Assembly (NCBI RefSeq): GCF_003610775.1
Contig: NZ_RAQO01000004.1
Span: forward strand, 310,001-374,000
Source: Alginatibacterium sediminis
GTDB lineage: Bacteria > Pseudomonadota > Gammaproteobacteria > Enterobacterales > Celerinatantimonadaceae
DNA: 64,000 nucleotides
Direction: 5' to 3'
The position numbers were made by a program, and so were the translations under genes. How positions within the stretch are numbered: position 1 is the stretch's first letter; every line of letters starts with the position of its first letter. Below the pieces are notes generated by a model. The model had not been told where the DNA came from and did not search any database. It worked only from the letters and a program-made list of their open reading frames with translations. This document shows, in pieces, positions 1-11,541 of this stretch.

Positions 1-1810
<1,810 letters not shown>

Positions 1811-1853
1811 CGAGTTAGTATTCTTCTAAATTAATAAGGATAGACAGCGTATT

Positions 1854-2414
1854 CTAAAAGCCTTGGCAATGAATCGCAAAATTTCTCAAGATGTGAGCTG
1901 TAGCACCCCATATTATATGCTGCTGTTGTTTAACAAAATAAACATCTTGTTCTAGTCCATTTCGTTTAAAGCGATAGCTCTGGTAATTATCTTGATTTAA
2001 TAAAGGGGCCAAAGGCAGTTCAATTATCTGTTCAACTTCATCTGGATTGGCTTTAAGTACAGGGCGGGTGGCCAAGGTGGCAACAAAGGGGGTCACATTA
2101 AAACCACTAACTGTCATCTGTGGCCTCATCTGTCCAATAACTTGGGCGCTGTCCATGGGTAAATCTATTTCTTCGTTACTTTCTCGTAGTGCTGTGTATT
2201 CCAAATTGTGATCACCAAGATCAAAGCGACCACCTGGAAAACTAATCTGTGAAGGATGGTGGCGCAGGTGAGCACTGCGCTGCGTTAAAATCACCCACCA
2301 CTGGTCATTTTTTTGGTAAAGCGGGATTAACACCGCAGCATGTTTAAAGCGCTCTTGGGGATCAGAAGCTTCTATCAGCGGTTGTAGAACAAAGCGATTT
2401 ACGAAGTGCTGCAT
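1854..2414 (-). CDS. nudL: NUDIX hydrolase, CoA pyrophosphatase NudL
   Basis: Predicted to cleave CoA and acyl-CoA to 3',5'-ADP and (acyl-)phosphopantetheine. The protein has 186 residues. The UPF0035 signature of NudL/YeaB is visible (LTQRSAHLRHH... then FPGGRFD), followed by a Nudix helix with the REx2EE metal-binding core (ALRESNEEIDLP). The start codon lies 16 bp inside the 3' end of pabB, so the two are probably translationally coupled. The gene sits between pabB and sdaA as in enterobacteria. Confidence 0.92.
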   Translation of the reverse strand: MQHFVNRFVLQPLIEASDPQERFKHAAVLIPLYQKNDQWWVILTQRSAHLRHHPSQISFPGGRFDLGDHNLEYTALRESNEEIDLPMDSAQVIGQMRPQMTVSGFNVTPFVATLATRPVLKANPDEVEQIIELPLAPLLNQDNYQSYRFKRNGLEQDVYFVKQQQHIIWGATAHILRNFAIHCQGF

Positions 2415-3790
2415 TTATTGATGTTTTCCAAAGCGGGTAATATTTTACTCAATTTATCAAAACACTCTTGGTATTCCGCGTCAAGCTGGGAGTCAACGAC
2501 AATGCCCCCGCCAGCCCAGCAATATGCGTTGTTGTCTTCGAATATCAAGGTTCGAATGGTGATATTTGTGTCCATGTCACCATTGGCACTGATGTAGCCA
2601 ATCGCGCCGCAATAGGCACTGCGACGGTGTGGTTCGAGTTCTTCAATGATTTGCATAGCCCGTACCTTTGGGGCTCCGGTTATTGATCCGCCAGGAAATA
2701 ATGCCCGGAGTAAATCTTCGGCGCTATATTCTTGTTTTAGTGTTGCGGTAACCGTACTAACCAAATGGTGGACCGCTGGGAAGCTCTCTATGGTAAACAG
2801 TTCAGGGACGGTGACACTGCCAGTTTGAGCTACTTTCCCAATGTCATTTCTTAGCAAATCAACGATCATAAGATTTTCAGAGCGGTCTTTCTCTGATAGT
2901 TCTAGTTCGGTTTTGAGTTGTTGATCTTTAAGCGGGTCATTGCTACGCGCAATCGTTCCTTTGATCGGTTTGGTTTCAATGCTACGACTGCGTAGTTTAA
3001 CGAAACGTTCCGGAGATACACTAACGATGCTCGACTGAGGTAGGTTGATAAAGCCACCAAATGGCGCTTTATTAGCAATCTGAAGGGCTTGGTAGGCAGC
3101 CCATGGCTGACCGCTATATGCTGCTTTAAAACGTTGAGTGAGATTGATTTGATAACAATCACCACTAAGCAGGTAGTCCTGTACTTTTTTAAAGCGCATG
3201 GCGTAGTCTTGTTTAGATAAGTTACTTTGCCACTTTTGCTCAAGTTTAAAGGCTGGTGTTTGTTGCTGTGTGTTCTGGTGCAACTGGGTGAGCCAAGCTA
3301 AACGACCTTGCATTTGCTGTTGTGCATCGTGTTTGTTTAGGGAATTAACCACCAAGGTCGATTCGTTAGTTTGTTGGTCGCTAATTAATGCCCAATCGTA
3401 AATACCAATGCCCATAAGCGGGGTGTTGAGTTCATCTATTGCAGTGTTGGGTAAGGGTTCAAGAAAGCGTCCTAAATCATAACTCCACAGTCCGGCTGAT
3501 CCACCAATAAACGGAAGTTCACTAACTATCTGGGTATCGAGCAAGCGGGTGCGTAGTTGTTCAATGAGGCTAAATGGATCGTCTTGGTTATGGCTACGTT
3601 CACCATTGATTGCAACTGAATTTCCGTGAGTGAAGGTTTCGACTGTCGCTATCGGTTGCGCTAATAAAATATCGAAACGCGAATTTGGGTGAGTATTCGA
3701 CCCAGACTCAAATAACATCGCCCATGATTTATCGGAAATTTTGGCGAATAATTGCTTCGCAGAGTAGGGAACAACTTTGGTTTCAATCAT
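2399..3790 (-). CDS. pabB: Aminodeoxychorismate synthase component I
   Basis: With PabA glutaminase it converts chorismate to 4-amino-4-deoxychorismate, the precursor of p-aminobenzoate and folate. The 463 residues match E. coli PabB in length. The chorismate-binding fold is shown by KPIKGTIARSNDPLKD, the SENLMIVDLLRNDIG helix and LFPGGSITGAPKVRAMQII. The lysine in the KPIKGT motif marks PabB rather than anthranilate synthase TrpE. First gene of a pabB-nudL-sdaA operon, divergent from fumA across about 150 bp. Confidence 0.95.
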   Translation of the reverse strand: MIETKVVPYSAKQLFAKISDKSWAMLFESGSNTHPNSRFDILLAQPIATVETFTHGNSVAINGERSHNQDDPFSLIEQLRTRLLDTQIVSELPFIGGSAGLWSYDLGRFLEPLPNTAIDELNTPLMGIGIYDWALISDQQTNESTLVVNSLNKHDAQQQMQGRLAWLTQLHQNTQQQTPAFKLEQKWQSNLSKQDYAMRFKKVQDYLLSGDCYQINLTQRFKAAYSGQPWAAYQALQIANKAPFGGFINLPQSSIVSVSPERFVKLRSRSIETKPIKGTIARSNDPLKDQQLKTELELSEKDRSENLMIVDLLRNDIGKVAQTGSVTVPELFTIESFPAVHHLVSTVTATLKQEYSAEDLLRALFPGGSITGAPKVRAMQIIEELEPHRRSAYCGAIGYISANGDMDTNITIRTLIFEDNNAYCWAGGGIVVDSQLDAEYQECFDKLSKILPALENINKCSTS

Positions 3791-3944
3791 TTTTTCATTA
3801 ATTCATTCATTGGGCTGTTAAAAACGAGAGCTCAGCTTATGGCGACTCAGAGATGGCAAGGTTATCATAGGCGCAACTTTTCTAAACATTGCTTTTATAA
3901 GAAAAAGTACCCTTGGTATTCAAATAAGGAAACGTGGAGCCACT

Positions 3945-5483
3945 ATGACTATAATCCGAGAACAGGATTTCATTGAGAGTGTTGCCGATAGTTTGCAATA
4001 CATTTCGTATTATCACCCGCTTGATTTTGTACAAGCGATGGAAAAAGCCTACAACAAAGAACAAAACCCGGCCGCAAAAGATGCCATCGCGCAAATTTTG
4101 ATTAACTCTCGCATGTCGGCTGAAGGTAAACGCCCCATTTGCCAAGACACTGGTATTGTGACTGCATTCGTTAAACTAGGTATGAAAGCTCAGTTTGATG
4201 GCGAAATGACAATTCAAGAACTAGTCGATGAAGGTGCCCGACGAGCGTACACCCATCCTGATAATCCATTGCGGGCTTCAATTGTAGCTGACCCTAATGG
4301 TAAACGCCTTAACACCAAAGATAACACTCCTTGTGTTGTTCATGTTGAAATGGTTAAAGGTAACGGCGTTGAAGTTATGGTAGCCGCTAAGGGCGGCGGC
4401 AGTGAAAACAAATCTAAAATGGTCATGCTTAATCCCTCGGATTCAGTGGCTGACTGGATTGAAAAAACCGTACCCACCATGGGCGCAGGTTGGTGTCCAC
4501 CGGGCATGCTCGGTATAGGCATTGGCGGCACTGCTGAAAAGGCAGCGGTGATGGCCAAAGAAAGTCTTATGGATCCTGTAGATATTCAAGAATTAATGGA
4601 CCGCGGTGCTAGTAATGCCGATGAAGAACTACGGTTAGAAGCTATGCAACGTGTGAATGCCTTAGGTATTGGTGCGCAAGGGCTTGGCGGTTTAACAACT
4701 GTATTGGATATAAAAGTTAAATCTTGTCCAACCCATGCGGCTTCAAAGCCAGTCGTGATGATTCCTAACTGCGCGGCAACCCGCCATGTTCATTTCCATC
4801 TCGATGGCAGTGGGCCGGCAGATATTACGCCTCCAAAATTGAGTGATTGGCCAGAAATCACCTGGGAAGTTGGCGATAATGTACGCCGGGTTAATGTTGA
4901 TCAGCTGACCAAAGAAGCTATTCGAGAATGGAAAATGGGGGATACGGTTCTACTAAGCGGAAAAATCCTCACCGGACGCGATGCGGCACATAAACGTATT
5001 AAAGAATATATGGATGCTGGTACGCCATTACCAAACGGCGTGGACTTCAGAGGACGTCTTATTTATTACGTAGGCCCAGTTGATGCTGTGGGCGATGAGG
5101 CGGTTGGGCCAGCAGGGCCTACAACGTCAACTCGAATGGATAAGTTCACCGATATGATGCTCGATCAAGCCGGATTACTAGGCATGATTGGTAAAGCCGA
5201 ACGCGGGCCTGAAACAGTTGAGTCGATTAAAGAACATAAGTCAGTTTATTTAATGGCAGTTGGTGGTGCCGCATACTTGGTGGCTAAAGCGATTAAGAAA
5301 GCTAAAGTGGTCGCTTTTGAAGATCTCGGAATGGAAGCGATTTACGAATTTGAAGTCGAAGACATGCCAGTGACAGTAGCTGTTGATAGTAACGGACATA
5401 GTGCCCATGTTAGTGGTCCTGCGGTTTGGAAAGCGCGCATCGAAGAACTAGATGATGCCTTAAGTGGCCGTCTAATCCCATAG
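3945..5483 (+). CDS. fumA: Class I (iron-sulfur) fumarate hydratase
   Basis: Interconverts fumarate and L-malate in the TCA cycle using an oxygen-sensitive [4Fe-4S] cluster. The 512-residue protein has cysteines at 66 (in PICQDTG), 184 (AGWCPPGMLG) and 276 (VMIPNCAATR); their spacing of 118 and 92 residues matches the three cluster ligands of E. coli FumA. The GPAGPTTSTRMD motif and the GGAAYLVAKAIKK beta-domain segment are also typical. The start ATG is preceded by GTGGAG. It ends in a strong bidirectional terminator shared with the converging protease gene. Confidence 0.95.
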   Translation: MTIIREQDFIESVADSLQYISYYHPLDFVQAMEKAYNKEQNPAAKDAIAQILINSRMSAEGKRPICQDTGIVTAFVKLGMKAQFDGEMTIQELVDEGARRAYTHPDNPLRASIVADPNGKRLNTKDNTPCVVHVEMVKGNGVEVMVAAKGGGSENKSKMVMLNPSDSVADWIEKTVPTMGAGWCPPGMLGIGIGGTAEKAAVMAKESLMDPVDIQELMDRGASNADEELRLEAMQRVNALGIGAQGLGGLTTVLDIKVKSCPTHAASKPVVMIPNCAATRHVHFHLDGSGPADITPPKLSDWPEITWEVGDNVRRVNVDQLTKEAIREWKMGDTVLLSGKILTGRDAAHKRIKEYMDAGTPLPNGVDFRGRLIYYVGPVDAVGDEAVGPAGPTTSTRMDKFTDMMLDQAGLLGMIGKAERGPETVESIKEHKSVYLMAVGGAAYLVAKAIKKAKVVAFEDLGMEAIYEFEVEDMPVTVAVDSNGHSAHVSGPAVWKARIEELDDALSGRLIP

Positions 5484-5506
5484 ATTAGAATTCTAGCTTC
5501 GATCAT

Positions 5507-5538
5507 AAAAACCCCCAGTCTATCATTTGGGGGTTTTT
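5507..5538. terminator. Bidirectional intrinsic terminator between fumA and the M16 protease gene
   Basis: A perfect 11-bp stem (AAAAACCCCCA with TGGGGGTTTTT) closes a 10-nt loop. The A run on one side and the T run on the other give a U-tract in both directions. It serves fumA on the plus strand and the protease gene on the minus strand, whose stop codon lies at 5540. Confidence 0.93.
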
Positions 5539-5539
5539 G

Positions 5540-8320
5540 CTAGTGGGCGTAAAATCGAGCGCGCTGGGTTTGGAAAACACGCCGGTCTTCGATTAATTCG
5601 CCTTTTTCAAATGCAGCATGAGAATCAGTGTCTTTGTCAGCTGTGTATACAATAATGCGATCACGCTGTTTGTTTTTTAACGTCATCATAAAATGAACAA
5701 GATCGCGTCGCTCTAGCTGTTCAATCCATTGTGCTATCTGTTGGCGATGGTCAAATTCCCAGTCTTTGTTCCCAATACTCACCCAATATCGCTGTGCTCG
5801 GCTTTGCATGTTAGATTCTTTATCGAGAACTTGTGAGATTAAGCCTGCTTTACTTTGCTCCCATTTTTCATGGCTCAATTCAAACATTAGTATTGGGAAT
5901 ACATCTAAAAATGCATCGATCGCATCCGCTAATTGCTCACTAGATGCATGTGGGCTTTGTACATAAAACATCAGTCCCGGATGACGGTTAAGTGGCAAAT
6001 TGTCGGTTCCTACGATATATCCAAGCTGTTGTTTGGTGCGTAATTCGTTGAAAAATGTCGAACTCATAAGGTGATTGCAAAAGGTAAACAAAGCCATTTG
6101 CCGAGCACTAGTACTGGGGCTTTGATAATAAATAATCATGGCATGATCTGGGTGTGGGCAACTAATTGGATAGCGTAAGCTGCCAGTGCGCTGAATATTG
6201 ACTAAAGGTCGAGGGGTTTCCATAGCGGCTTTGCCATTTTCTTTGACGATTTCCTCACCGATAAAATCAGCCATTGCGGTAGCTTGGCGTAGCGACCAAT
6301 TTCCGTAGACCATCACTTCCAAATGGACTTTCGAATAAACCCGTTTTACGAATTCTTTAAGTTCATTGAGTTGAACATCCTTCACCAACTCTGCCATTAA
6401 CTGTGGCGGTAAATTATTCGGTTGTAGTAGGGACGTAAGTTGTCGAAACAACTGACTAATAGGTTTGGCTTTACTTTGGTTCTCCCAACGACGAATTAAC
6501 TGTTGTTTAATTATTTCAAAGCGTTGTGGATTAAACTGACCAAAAGTACGGTTGCCCAGTACCATTTTTAGTAGCAAGGCTTGCTTCTCGCTAAAGCCAG
6601 ATATATGCAAGGTGTAGCCGCCTTGATGAGCATATATATGGTAATTAATACCGGCAATTTCTGCCTGATATGTTAACTGAGATAAGTGGTCTAGAAACAA
6701 CTCTAAGGCTAAACGAGTGCGCACGATATTACTTTGCGAGGCAACTGTAAGTGAACTATCTAAAGATGCGTAAATGTGGCCCTTTGGCATATCGAACTGT
6801 GGCTCTTGGCAAAACCAAAGCCGAAAACCGGCGTCATCACGAATACATACCGGTTTTCCACTGAAATGCTCTACAATTTTTTCTAATGGAGCTTGGCTAT
6901 GCTGAATAAACGGATTGACAGCAGGCAGATAAACATCGCTAGCTAGACTCGGTTGTTCCCAGGCATTAAGTCGATCCGCTGCTATTGTTTGTATTTGATA
7001 TGGACACGCATACCATGGGCTTTCTTGATCGCATTTGACATTGGGACCACTTAAACTCAATCGTAGCCTTGATGGTTTCATTTGCGATAAACAGGTGCTG
7101 ATGAGTTCTGGATCGAAACAATCCATAACGTAATCGCCATAGATGATGTCGCTTTCCTCATATAGTCCCATGTTAGCGCTAAGATGGGTAACCGTGTCTA
7201 AGGCATTTGACTCCTCTTGATATAAGAAAGCTCGTTCATGAACCTGTTGTTTCTCAAGATAACGCCAATGGACCAGTCCTTGCTCTTGTATTAAGTTCAA
7301 ATATGCAAAGGTTTGCGCCACTATATAGTCGATTTGTTCAGTGCCATGTTCGGTTAACGAATAGACAATATTAAAATCTCTAAATCCGACCCCATTGACA
7401 CCACCACCAGCCGCCATGGAGTTAATCAAGCCTCGCTCGCGCAGGGATGAAACTAGGCTGCCTTGGCCTTCATAGCCAACCAGATGCGATATAAAGGTTA
7501 AAGGTTTGGAGCGATAGTGCTGGCGCATATCATCAAAGCCAAAGCTCAGGCTGAGTTTGTTCAAATCACGAAGCGATTGAATATGAATTTGTTGCCCTAG
7601 ATGCTCATCTAAATACATAGGTGCTTGGATCTTAGGTGTCCAAGAAATTTTAGAGATGGGACTAAATAGCGCTTCGACCATTGCTCTGGTTTTACTTATT
7701 AGTTGTGGGGCAAGTACCACCAATGTCATGCGATCTGAGGAGTATTGTTCTTCATAAAAGGTAATAAGTTCATCTCGAATAGGACGCTGCTCTGAGTTGG
7801 CTAAGGTTTCTAAGTTGCCAACCGAAAATTTAGAAAAGTCATGTTCGGGATTTATGGTCGCTTTATGCACGTCGTAGCTGCGTCGAAGGTCATCTTGGTA
7901 TTTGAGTTTAAACTCGCTGTCTACCGCTTGGCGTTCTTGATCAACAAGCTCAGGAATAAACAATGGTGCAATGAAAAACTGACTAAAGCGCTGCAATGCT
8001 TGTTCGAACCATTGTGGTTCAATGTCAAAAAAGTAGTTTGTTTGTTCCGGACCCGTCCACGCGTTGTGACTGCCGCCGTGGCGATCGATAAAGCTCTGAT
8101 ACTCGCCGGGGATAGGATAGGCTGAAGTGCCGAGAAACAACATATGTTCTAAAAAGTGTGCTAATCCGGGGCGATCGCTTGGATCCTGAAAGTGACCAAC
8201 ATTGACTAGTAAAGAAGCCGCGGCCAATTGAGAACTTGCGTCCTCGATAACCAGTACTTTAAGACCATTGTGAAGCTCAAAATGTTGATATCGTTTCGCA
8301 TCATTGGGACTTTTAAGCAA
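5540..8320 (-). CDS. M16 family zinc metallopeptidase, insulysin/pitrilysin type
   Basis: A 926-residue peptide-degrading zinc protease. The inverted zinc motif HxxEH is seen at residues 55-59 (HFLEH), with the later ligand glutamate expected in the RQAVDSEFKLKYQDD helix. The protein has the four-domain insulysin length, with the C-terminal half carrying the typical LRTKQQLGYIVGT segment. Unlike E. coli PtrA there is no evident signal peptide (it starts MLKSPNDAKRYQHFELHNGL), so a cytoplasmic location is inferred. It stands alone on its strand, divergent from sixA. Confidence 0.9.
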   Translation of the reverse strand: MLKSPNDAKRYQHFELHNGLKVLVIEDASSQLAAASLLVNVGHFQDPSDRPGLAHFLEHMLFLGTSAYPIPGEYQSFIDRHGGSHNAWTGPEQTNYFFDIEPQWFEQALQRFSQFFIAPLFIPELVDQERQAVDSEFKLKYQDDLRRSYDVHKATINPEHDFSKFSVGNLETLANSEQRPIRDELITFYEEQYSSDRMTLVVLAPQLISKTRAMVEALFSPISKISWTPKIQAPMYLDEHLGQQIHIQSLRDLNKLSLSFGFDDMRQHYRSKPLTFISHLVGYEGQGSLVSSLRERGLINSMAAGGGVNGVGFRDFNIVYSLTEHGTEQIDYIVAQTFAYLNLIQEQGLVHWRYLEKQQVHERAFLYQEESNALDTVTHLSANMGLYEESDIIYGDYVMDCFDPELISTCLSQMKPSRLRLSLSGPNVKCDQESPWYACPYQIQTIAADRLNAWEQPSLASDVYLPAVNPFIQHSQAPLEKIVEHFSGKPVCIRDDAGFRLWFCQEPQFDMPKGHIYASLDSSLTVASQSNIVRTRLALELFLDHLSQLTYQAEIAGINYHIYAHQGGYTLHISGFSEKQALLLKMVLGNRTFGQFNPQRFEIIKQQLIRRWENQSKAKPISQLFRQLTSLLQPNNLPPQLMAELVKDVQLNELKEFVKRVYSKVHLEVMVYGNWSLRQATAMADFIGEEIVKENGKAAMETPRPLVNIQRTGSLRYPISCPHPDHAMIIYYQSPSTSARQMALFTFCNHLMSSTFFNELRTKQQLGYIVGTDNLPLNRHPGLMFYVQSPHASSEQLADAIDAFLDVFPILMFELSHEKWEQSKAGLISQVLDKESNMQSRAQRYWVSIGNKDWEFDHRQQIAQWIEQLERRDLVHFMMTLKNKQRDRIIVYTADKDTDSHAAFEKGELIEDRRVFQTQRARFYAH

Positions 8321-8513
8321 AATGTAGCCACTTTGTTTGTTGTTGTTTAATTATATGATTATCAACGCGCTTATGTTTTCGCGCAAATAAATGTTAGCTA
8401 CAAATGAAATTAATGATGGAATGTGCGAAAAAGCCAAGAAAAAAATTAAACCTCGGTGTATAAAGACGCTAAACGAAGGCTAGTTCCCTAAAGACCACAG
8501 TAAAGAGAGAGTT

Positions 8514-8969
8514 ATGGAAGTATTTATCATGCGTCATGGCGAAGCCGAATTTATGGCGGCACAGGACTCACAACGAGCGCTGAGTAAACACGGAATTGAA
8601 CAATCCAAGCTAGCTGGTGAAAAACTTAACCGCTGTTGTCCTCATTTCGATATCGTTGCGCATAGCCCTTATCTAAGAGCGACTCAAACTTGGCAACACG
8701 TTAACACCAAATGTAACAGTGTTGGCAAAGTGTATGTTCTTGATGAACTTACCCCATCTGGGGATATTGAGAATCTAACAGCATGGCTTGAAGAACTATA
8801 TATAGAAGACTCACAGCGGTCTATTTTACTCGTGTCCCATCTCCCCCTCGTATCGTATTTAAGCCAAGCTTTAGCGAAACAAGACCAAGCAATTGCCTTC
8901 CATACCGCTAACATTGCCCGCTTAAGAATGACAAACACAGGTGTTGCGCAATTGTTGCAATTTACATAA
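8514..8969 (+). CDS. sixA: Phosphohistidine phosphatase SixA
   Basis: A 151-residue histidine-phosphatase-superfamily enzyme that removes phosphate from phosphohistidine, known in E. coli for ArcB and for NPr of the nitrogen phosphotransferase system. The RHG catalytic motif places the nucleophile at His8 (VFIMRHGEAEF), as in E. coli SixA, and the second-half histidine lies in LLVSHLPLVSYL. A purine-rich ribosome site (AAAGAGAGAG) precedes the ATG. Confidence 0.92.
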   Translation: MEVFIMRHGEAEFMAAQDSQRALSKHGIEQSKLAGEKLNRCCPHFDIVAHSPYLRATQTWQHVNTKCNSVGKVYVLDELTPSGDIENLTAWLEELYIEDSQRSILLVSHLPLVSYLSQALAKQDQAIAFHTANIARLRMTNTGVAQLLQFT

Positions 8970-9281
8970 ATGTCACGATAGTGTTTTATACTAAGGAATT
9001 ACTAATTGTACAGTTGCAAACACTACTGCCTTTTTATTGTACAACTCTAAATATCGTAGATCATGGATCACAGATCTTACTCAAAGCATAAAAACAAAAG
9101 CGGTCGCTTGCTATACTTACCTTGTTTACAAGCTTATTACGTTTTAGAAGCAGTCCATCAAGCTTAGTGTGGTTAACCTGAACGTAGGATCTTCGAAGAT
9201 CTTAGGCAAGGGTGAAATATCAAATTTCGACCGGATTTATTGTTTTTGTCCAGTAAGAAACTTTGGTTTAAGAGGTGATAC
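8970..9281. other. 312-bp intergenic region with clustered GATC sites and a palindrome
   Basis: No gene is visible here. The region holds three GATC sites at an exact 7-bp spacing (9059, 9066, 9073) and a perfect 14-bp palindrome GATCTTCGAAGATC (9188-9201), which adds two more GATC sites. It presumably carries the promoter of the small gene starting at 9282, but no convincing -35/-10 pair could be assigned. Confidence 0.5.
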
Positions 9282-9497
9282 ATGAAACGATTTTTAAGAT
9301 ATTCCCCCCAGCGCATAGCGCGCTACGTGAAAACTTTTTTTAAGGGGCGTTTACACATTCAGGGGCGAGGTGCCTACGAATTTAAAGATGGACGTCTTTA
9401 TACATTACCTAATCATTCGACTAATGCTCATCGTAAAACTGTAGATGAAGTTAACCAGCAAATTGAAGTTTTGCAGTCGTCTCGGAAAGCTGCCTAA
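9282..9497 (+). CDS. Small basic conserved-type protein of unknown function
   Basis: A 71-residue soluble protein, strongly basic at the N-terminus (MKRFLRYSPQRIARYVKTFFKGR), with a central HIQGRGAYEFKDGRLYTLP segment and a possible C-terminal helix (VDEVNQQIEVLQSSRKAA). It has a good ribosome site (AAGAGGTGATAC before ATG), which argues for a real gene. It resembles short uncharacterised proteins of marine gammaproteobacteria from memory, but no function can be assigned. It is monocistronic and converges on the GGDEF gene. Confidence 0.75.
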   Translation: MKRFLRYSPQRIARYVKTFFKGRLHIQGRGAYEFKDGRLYTLPNHSTNAHRKTVDEVNQQIEVLQSSRKAA

Positions 9498-9499
9498 GC

Positions 9500-9531
9500 C
9501 TTTGACAGTTGATGCTCGTCACTGGTCAAAG
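9500..9531. terminator. Weak terminator-like hairpin
   Basis: CTTTGAC...GTCAAAG arms with a further AGT/ACT pairing and a one-base bulge lie 3 bp after the stop at 9497 and before the converging GGDEF gene. There is only a mixed AT stretch after it on the plus strand, so function as a terminator is uncertain. Confidence 0.45.
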
Positions 9532-9573
9532 TACTACATTTTATCTGCACCTTATTCGATTTATTAAACCGAA

Positions 9574-11457
9574 CTAAGAACTATAGATAGTTACCTGGTT
9601 TCGACCTTCACTTTTCGCCTTGTATAAGGCGTCGTCTGCTTGCTTGTAGCTTTGCACAGGGTCGCCAGTTAAGGTACTTAAACCGGCACTAATGCTGACT
9701 TTATTATCGTTTCGATAGTGTATTGCTATACGTAAACGATTGAGTACTATTTCGGCGTTACCAACACTAGTATGCGGCATAATCACTGCAAACTCTTCTC
9801 CGCCAACCCGCGATATAAAGTCAGTTGAACGGCATTGGACCCGTAGCGTATCGGCAACAATTCCGAGTACTTTATCGCCATGTTGATGCCCGTATTGGTC
9901 ATTCACCTGCTTGAAGTGGTCAACATCGATGATTGCGATACAACAGTCGCTTGATTTAGCTGCATAGCGTGAGATTAGCTTACTTTGATATTCAAGTTCT
10001 TGATTAAACTTTCGTCGGTTCCATAATTGAGTTAGCTCATCGCGTTCACTTAATCGGCGTAGTTGTTCTTCTAACTGTTTGCGTTCTGTAATCTCGACAT
10101 AAGAAGCAATGTAGTACTGTGCTACGTTGAAGCGGTCTTTAATTGCCTGGATGCGCATCAGTTCGGTAATAATAGACCCGGACTTGGTTCTATTTTTAAT
10201 CTCGCCTTCCCAAGAACCTTTTCGGTTAAGTTGTTCCCACATTTCCCGGTAGTATTCTTGGTCGTGTTCCCCGCTTGATAACATGGATGGTTTTTTTCCT
10301 AACACATCATCGGATTCATAGCCTGTTAAGCGAGTAAATTCAGCGTTAATTTTAAGTATACGATTATGTTTGTCAGAAATGACTACCGGCGACATCCCTT
10401 GCAGAGCCGCCCTAGCAAGTTTTGCTTCCAGGGAATGGTAACGTTGTCGCGCAATGACTAAAGCAATGCCTATAGAAACGAGAAACACCAACAGTAAACT
10501 TAAAATAAAATCTCGCTTTATGGTTCCAATCACATCACGTGCAGAGTGCTGTATATCCTTCAAGCTGTAGTTAAGTACAAAGAAAGTATGGTTATCTAGG
10601 TTTTTTGGGTGAAGGTCTGTCGTTATGAAGACGTGTAGAGAATCCCCATCAAATACAAACCCCCGTATTTTGTCTGTCATTTCTTGCCATAAACTAGGAT
10701 TTTTTAGACGCAAATTGTGTTCACGGCGCTCTTTAATCAAGTGACCAAACGTTAGGTTGCCAGAATTACTAAATAAATAATAACCTTGCTCATTCACGAC
10801 TTCTGGTAATTGACTGGAGTTAAGGGAATAGTTTAGAGAATTCATTAGAAAGGCGACATTAAGGTTTGCAACGATATAGCCTAAACGTTGTCCGTCACTG
10901 TCCACGGGCATGATGACGCGAATTGCTGGCGTATAGGGTAGGACTAGTGCGCCATTTTCCATCTCTAAATCTAGTCCAAAAGCGCCAGAGTTACCTGCTT
11001 CCAGCTGCTGTGCAAATTTAAAGTAGTCGCGTTCGATCTTGTTTTGAAGTTCACCCTCTTCAACAAAGCGGCTTTGTTTACTATTTACATTGAGGCGGAT
11101 TAATTCTTGTCCTGCTTCGTTTATCAATCTTACATGAGTATATATAAGTTGGTTCTCAAGCATGCGCGACCAAAATGTAGAAAGCTCTGTTCGCTGGACT
11201 GGAGCCTGGGTTCGCAAAAACGACACTAAGCGCTCATCGGCACCTAACAATCGGACGGACGAATGGACATGATCTATCAAGGTTGCCAAATTTCTTTGAC
11301 TATAAGTGAGTTGTCGTAAACCTTCCTGACTGGTTTGCTCAACTTGTTCGTTTAGCACAGCATTGTACTTACTATTAAAATAGAACGAGGGAATAGGTGC
11401 TAAAAGAAGCACAAATAGACAGCTGTACGCTAAAGTTCGAAGAATTAAGCCTTTCAA
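9574..11457 (-). CDS. Membrane diguanylate cyclase: periplasmic sensor, PAS, GGDEF
   Basis: Predicted to make c-di-GMP in response to a periplasmic signal. The 627 residues begin with a membrane segment (about 7-27). A roughly 250-residue extracytoplasmic sensor of Cache type follows (inferred from layout), then a second membrane helix (FILSLLLVFLVSIGIALVIA, about 305-325). A PAS domain follows (about 340-460) and then GGDEF. The active motif is intact as GGEEF (about 552-556), with an RSTD inhibitory I-site five residues before it. It is monocistronic; the input signal is unknown. Confidence 0.92.
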   Translation of the reverse strand: MKGLILRTLAYSCLFVLLLAPIPSFYFNSKYNAVLNEQVEQTSQEGLRQLTYSQRNLATLIDHVHSSVRLLGADERLVSFLRTQAPVQRTELSTFWSRMLENQLIYTHVRLINEAGQELIRLNVNSKQSRFVEEGELQNKIERDYFKFAQQLEAGNSGAFGLDLEMENGALVLPYTPAIRVIMPVDSDGQRLGYIVANLNVAFLMNSLNYSLNSSQLPEVVNEQGYYLFSNSGNLTFGHLIKERREHNLRLKNPSLWQEMTDKIRGFVFDGDSLHVFITTDLHPKNLDNHTFFVLNYSLKDIQHSARDVIGTIKRDFILSLLLVFLVSIGIALVIARQRYHSLEAKLARAALQGMSPVVISDKHNRILKINAEFTRLTGYESDDVLGKKPSMLSSGEHDQEYYREMWEQLNRKGSWEGEIKNRTKSGSIITELMRIQAIKDRFNVAQYYIASYVEITERKQLEEQLRRLSERDELTQLWNRRKFNQELEYQSKLISRYAAKSSDCCIAIIDVDHFKQVNDQYGHQHGDKVLGIVADTLRVQCRSTDFISRVGGEEFAVIMPHTSVGNAEIVLNRLRIAIHYRNDNKVSISAGLSTLTGDPVQSYKQADDALYKAKSEGRNQVTIYSS

Positions 11458-11541
11458 AAGATCAACATTAGTCAGTTATGGGTCGCATAATATAACACCA
11501 AATTGTTGCGATTTTGTAGCGAATAGTTGCCAAGGCTACTA

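Noticed and set aside
2468-2828. Plus-strand open frames opposite pabB
   Set aside because: They lie fully inside a strongly conserved gene and lack protein-like composition.
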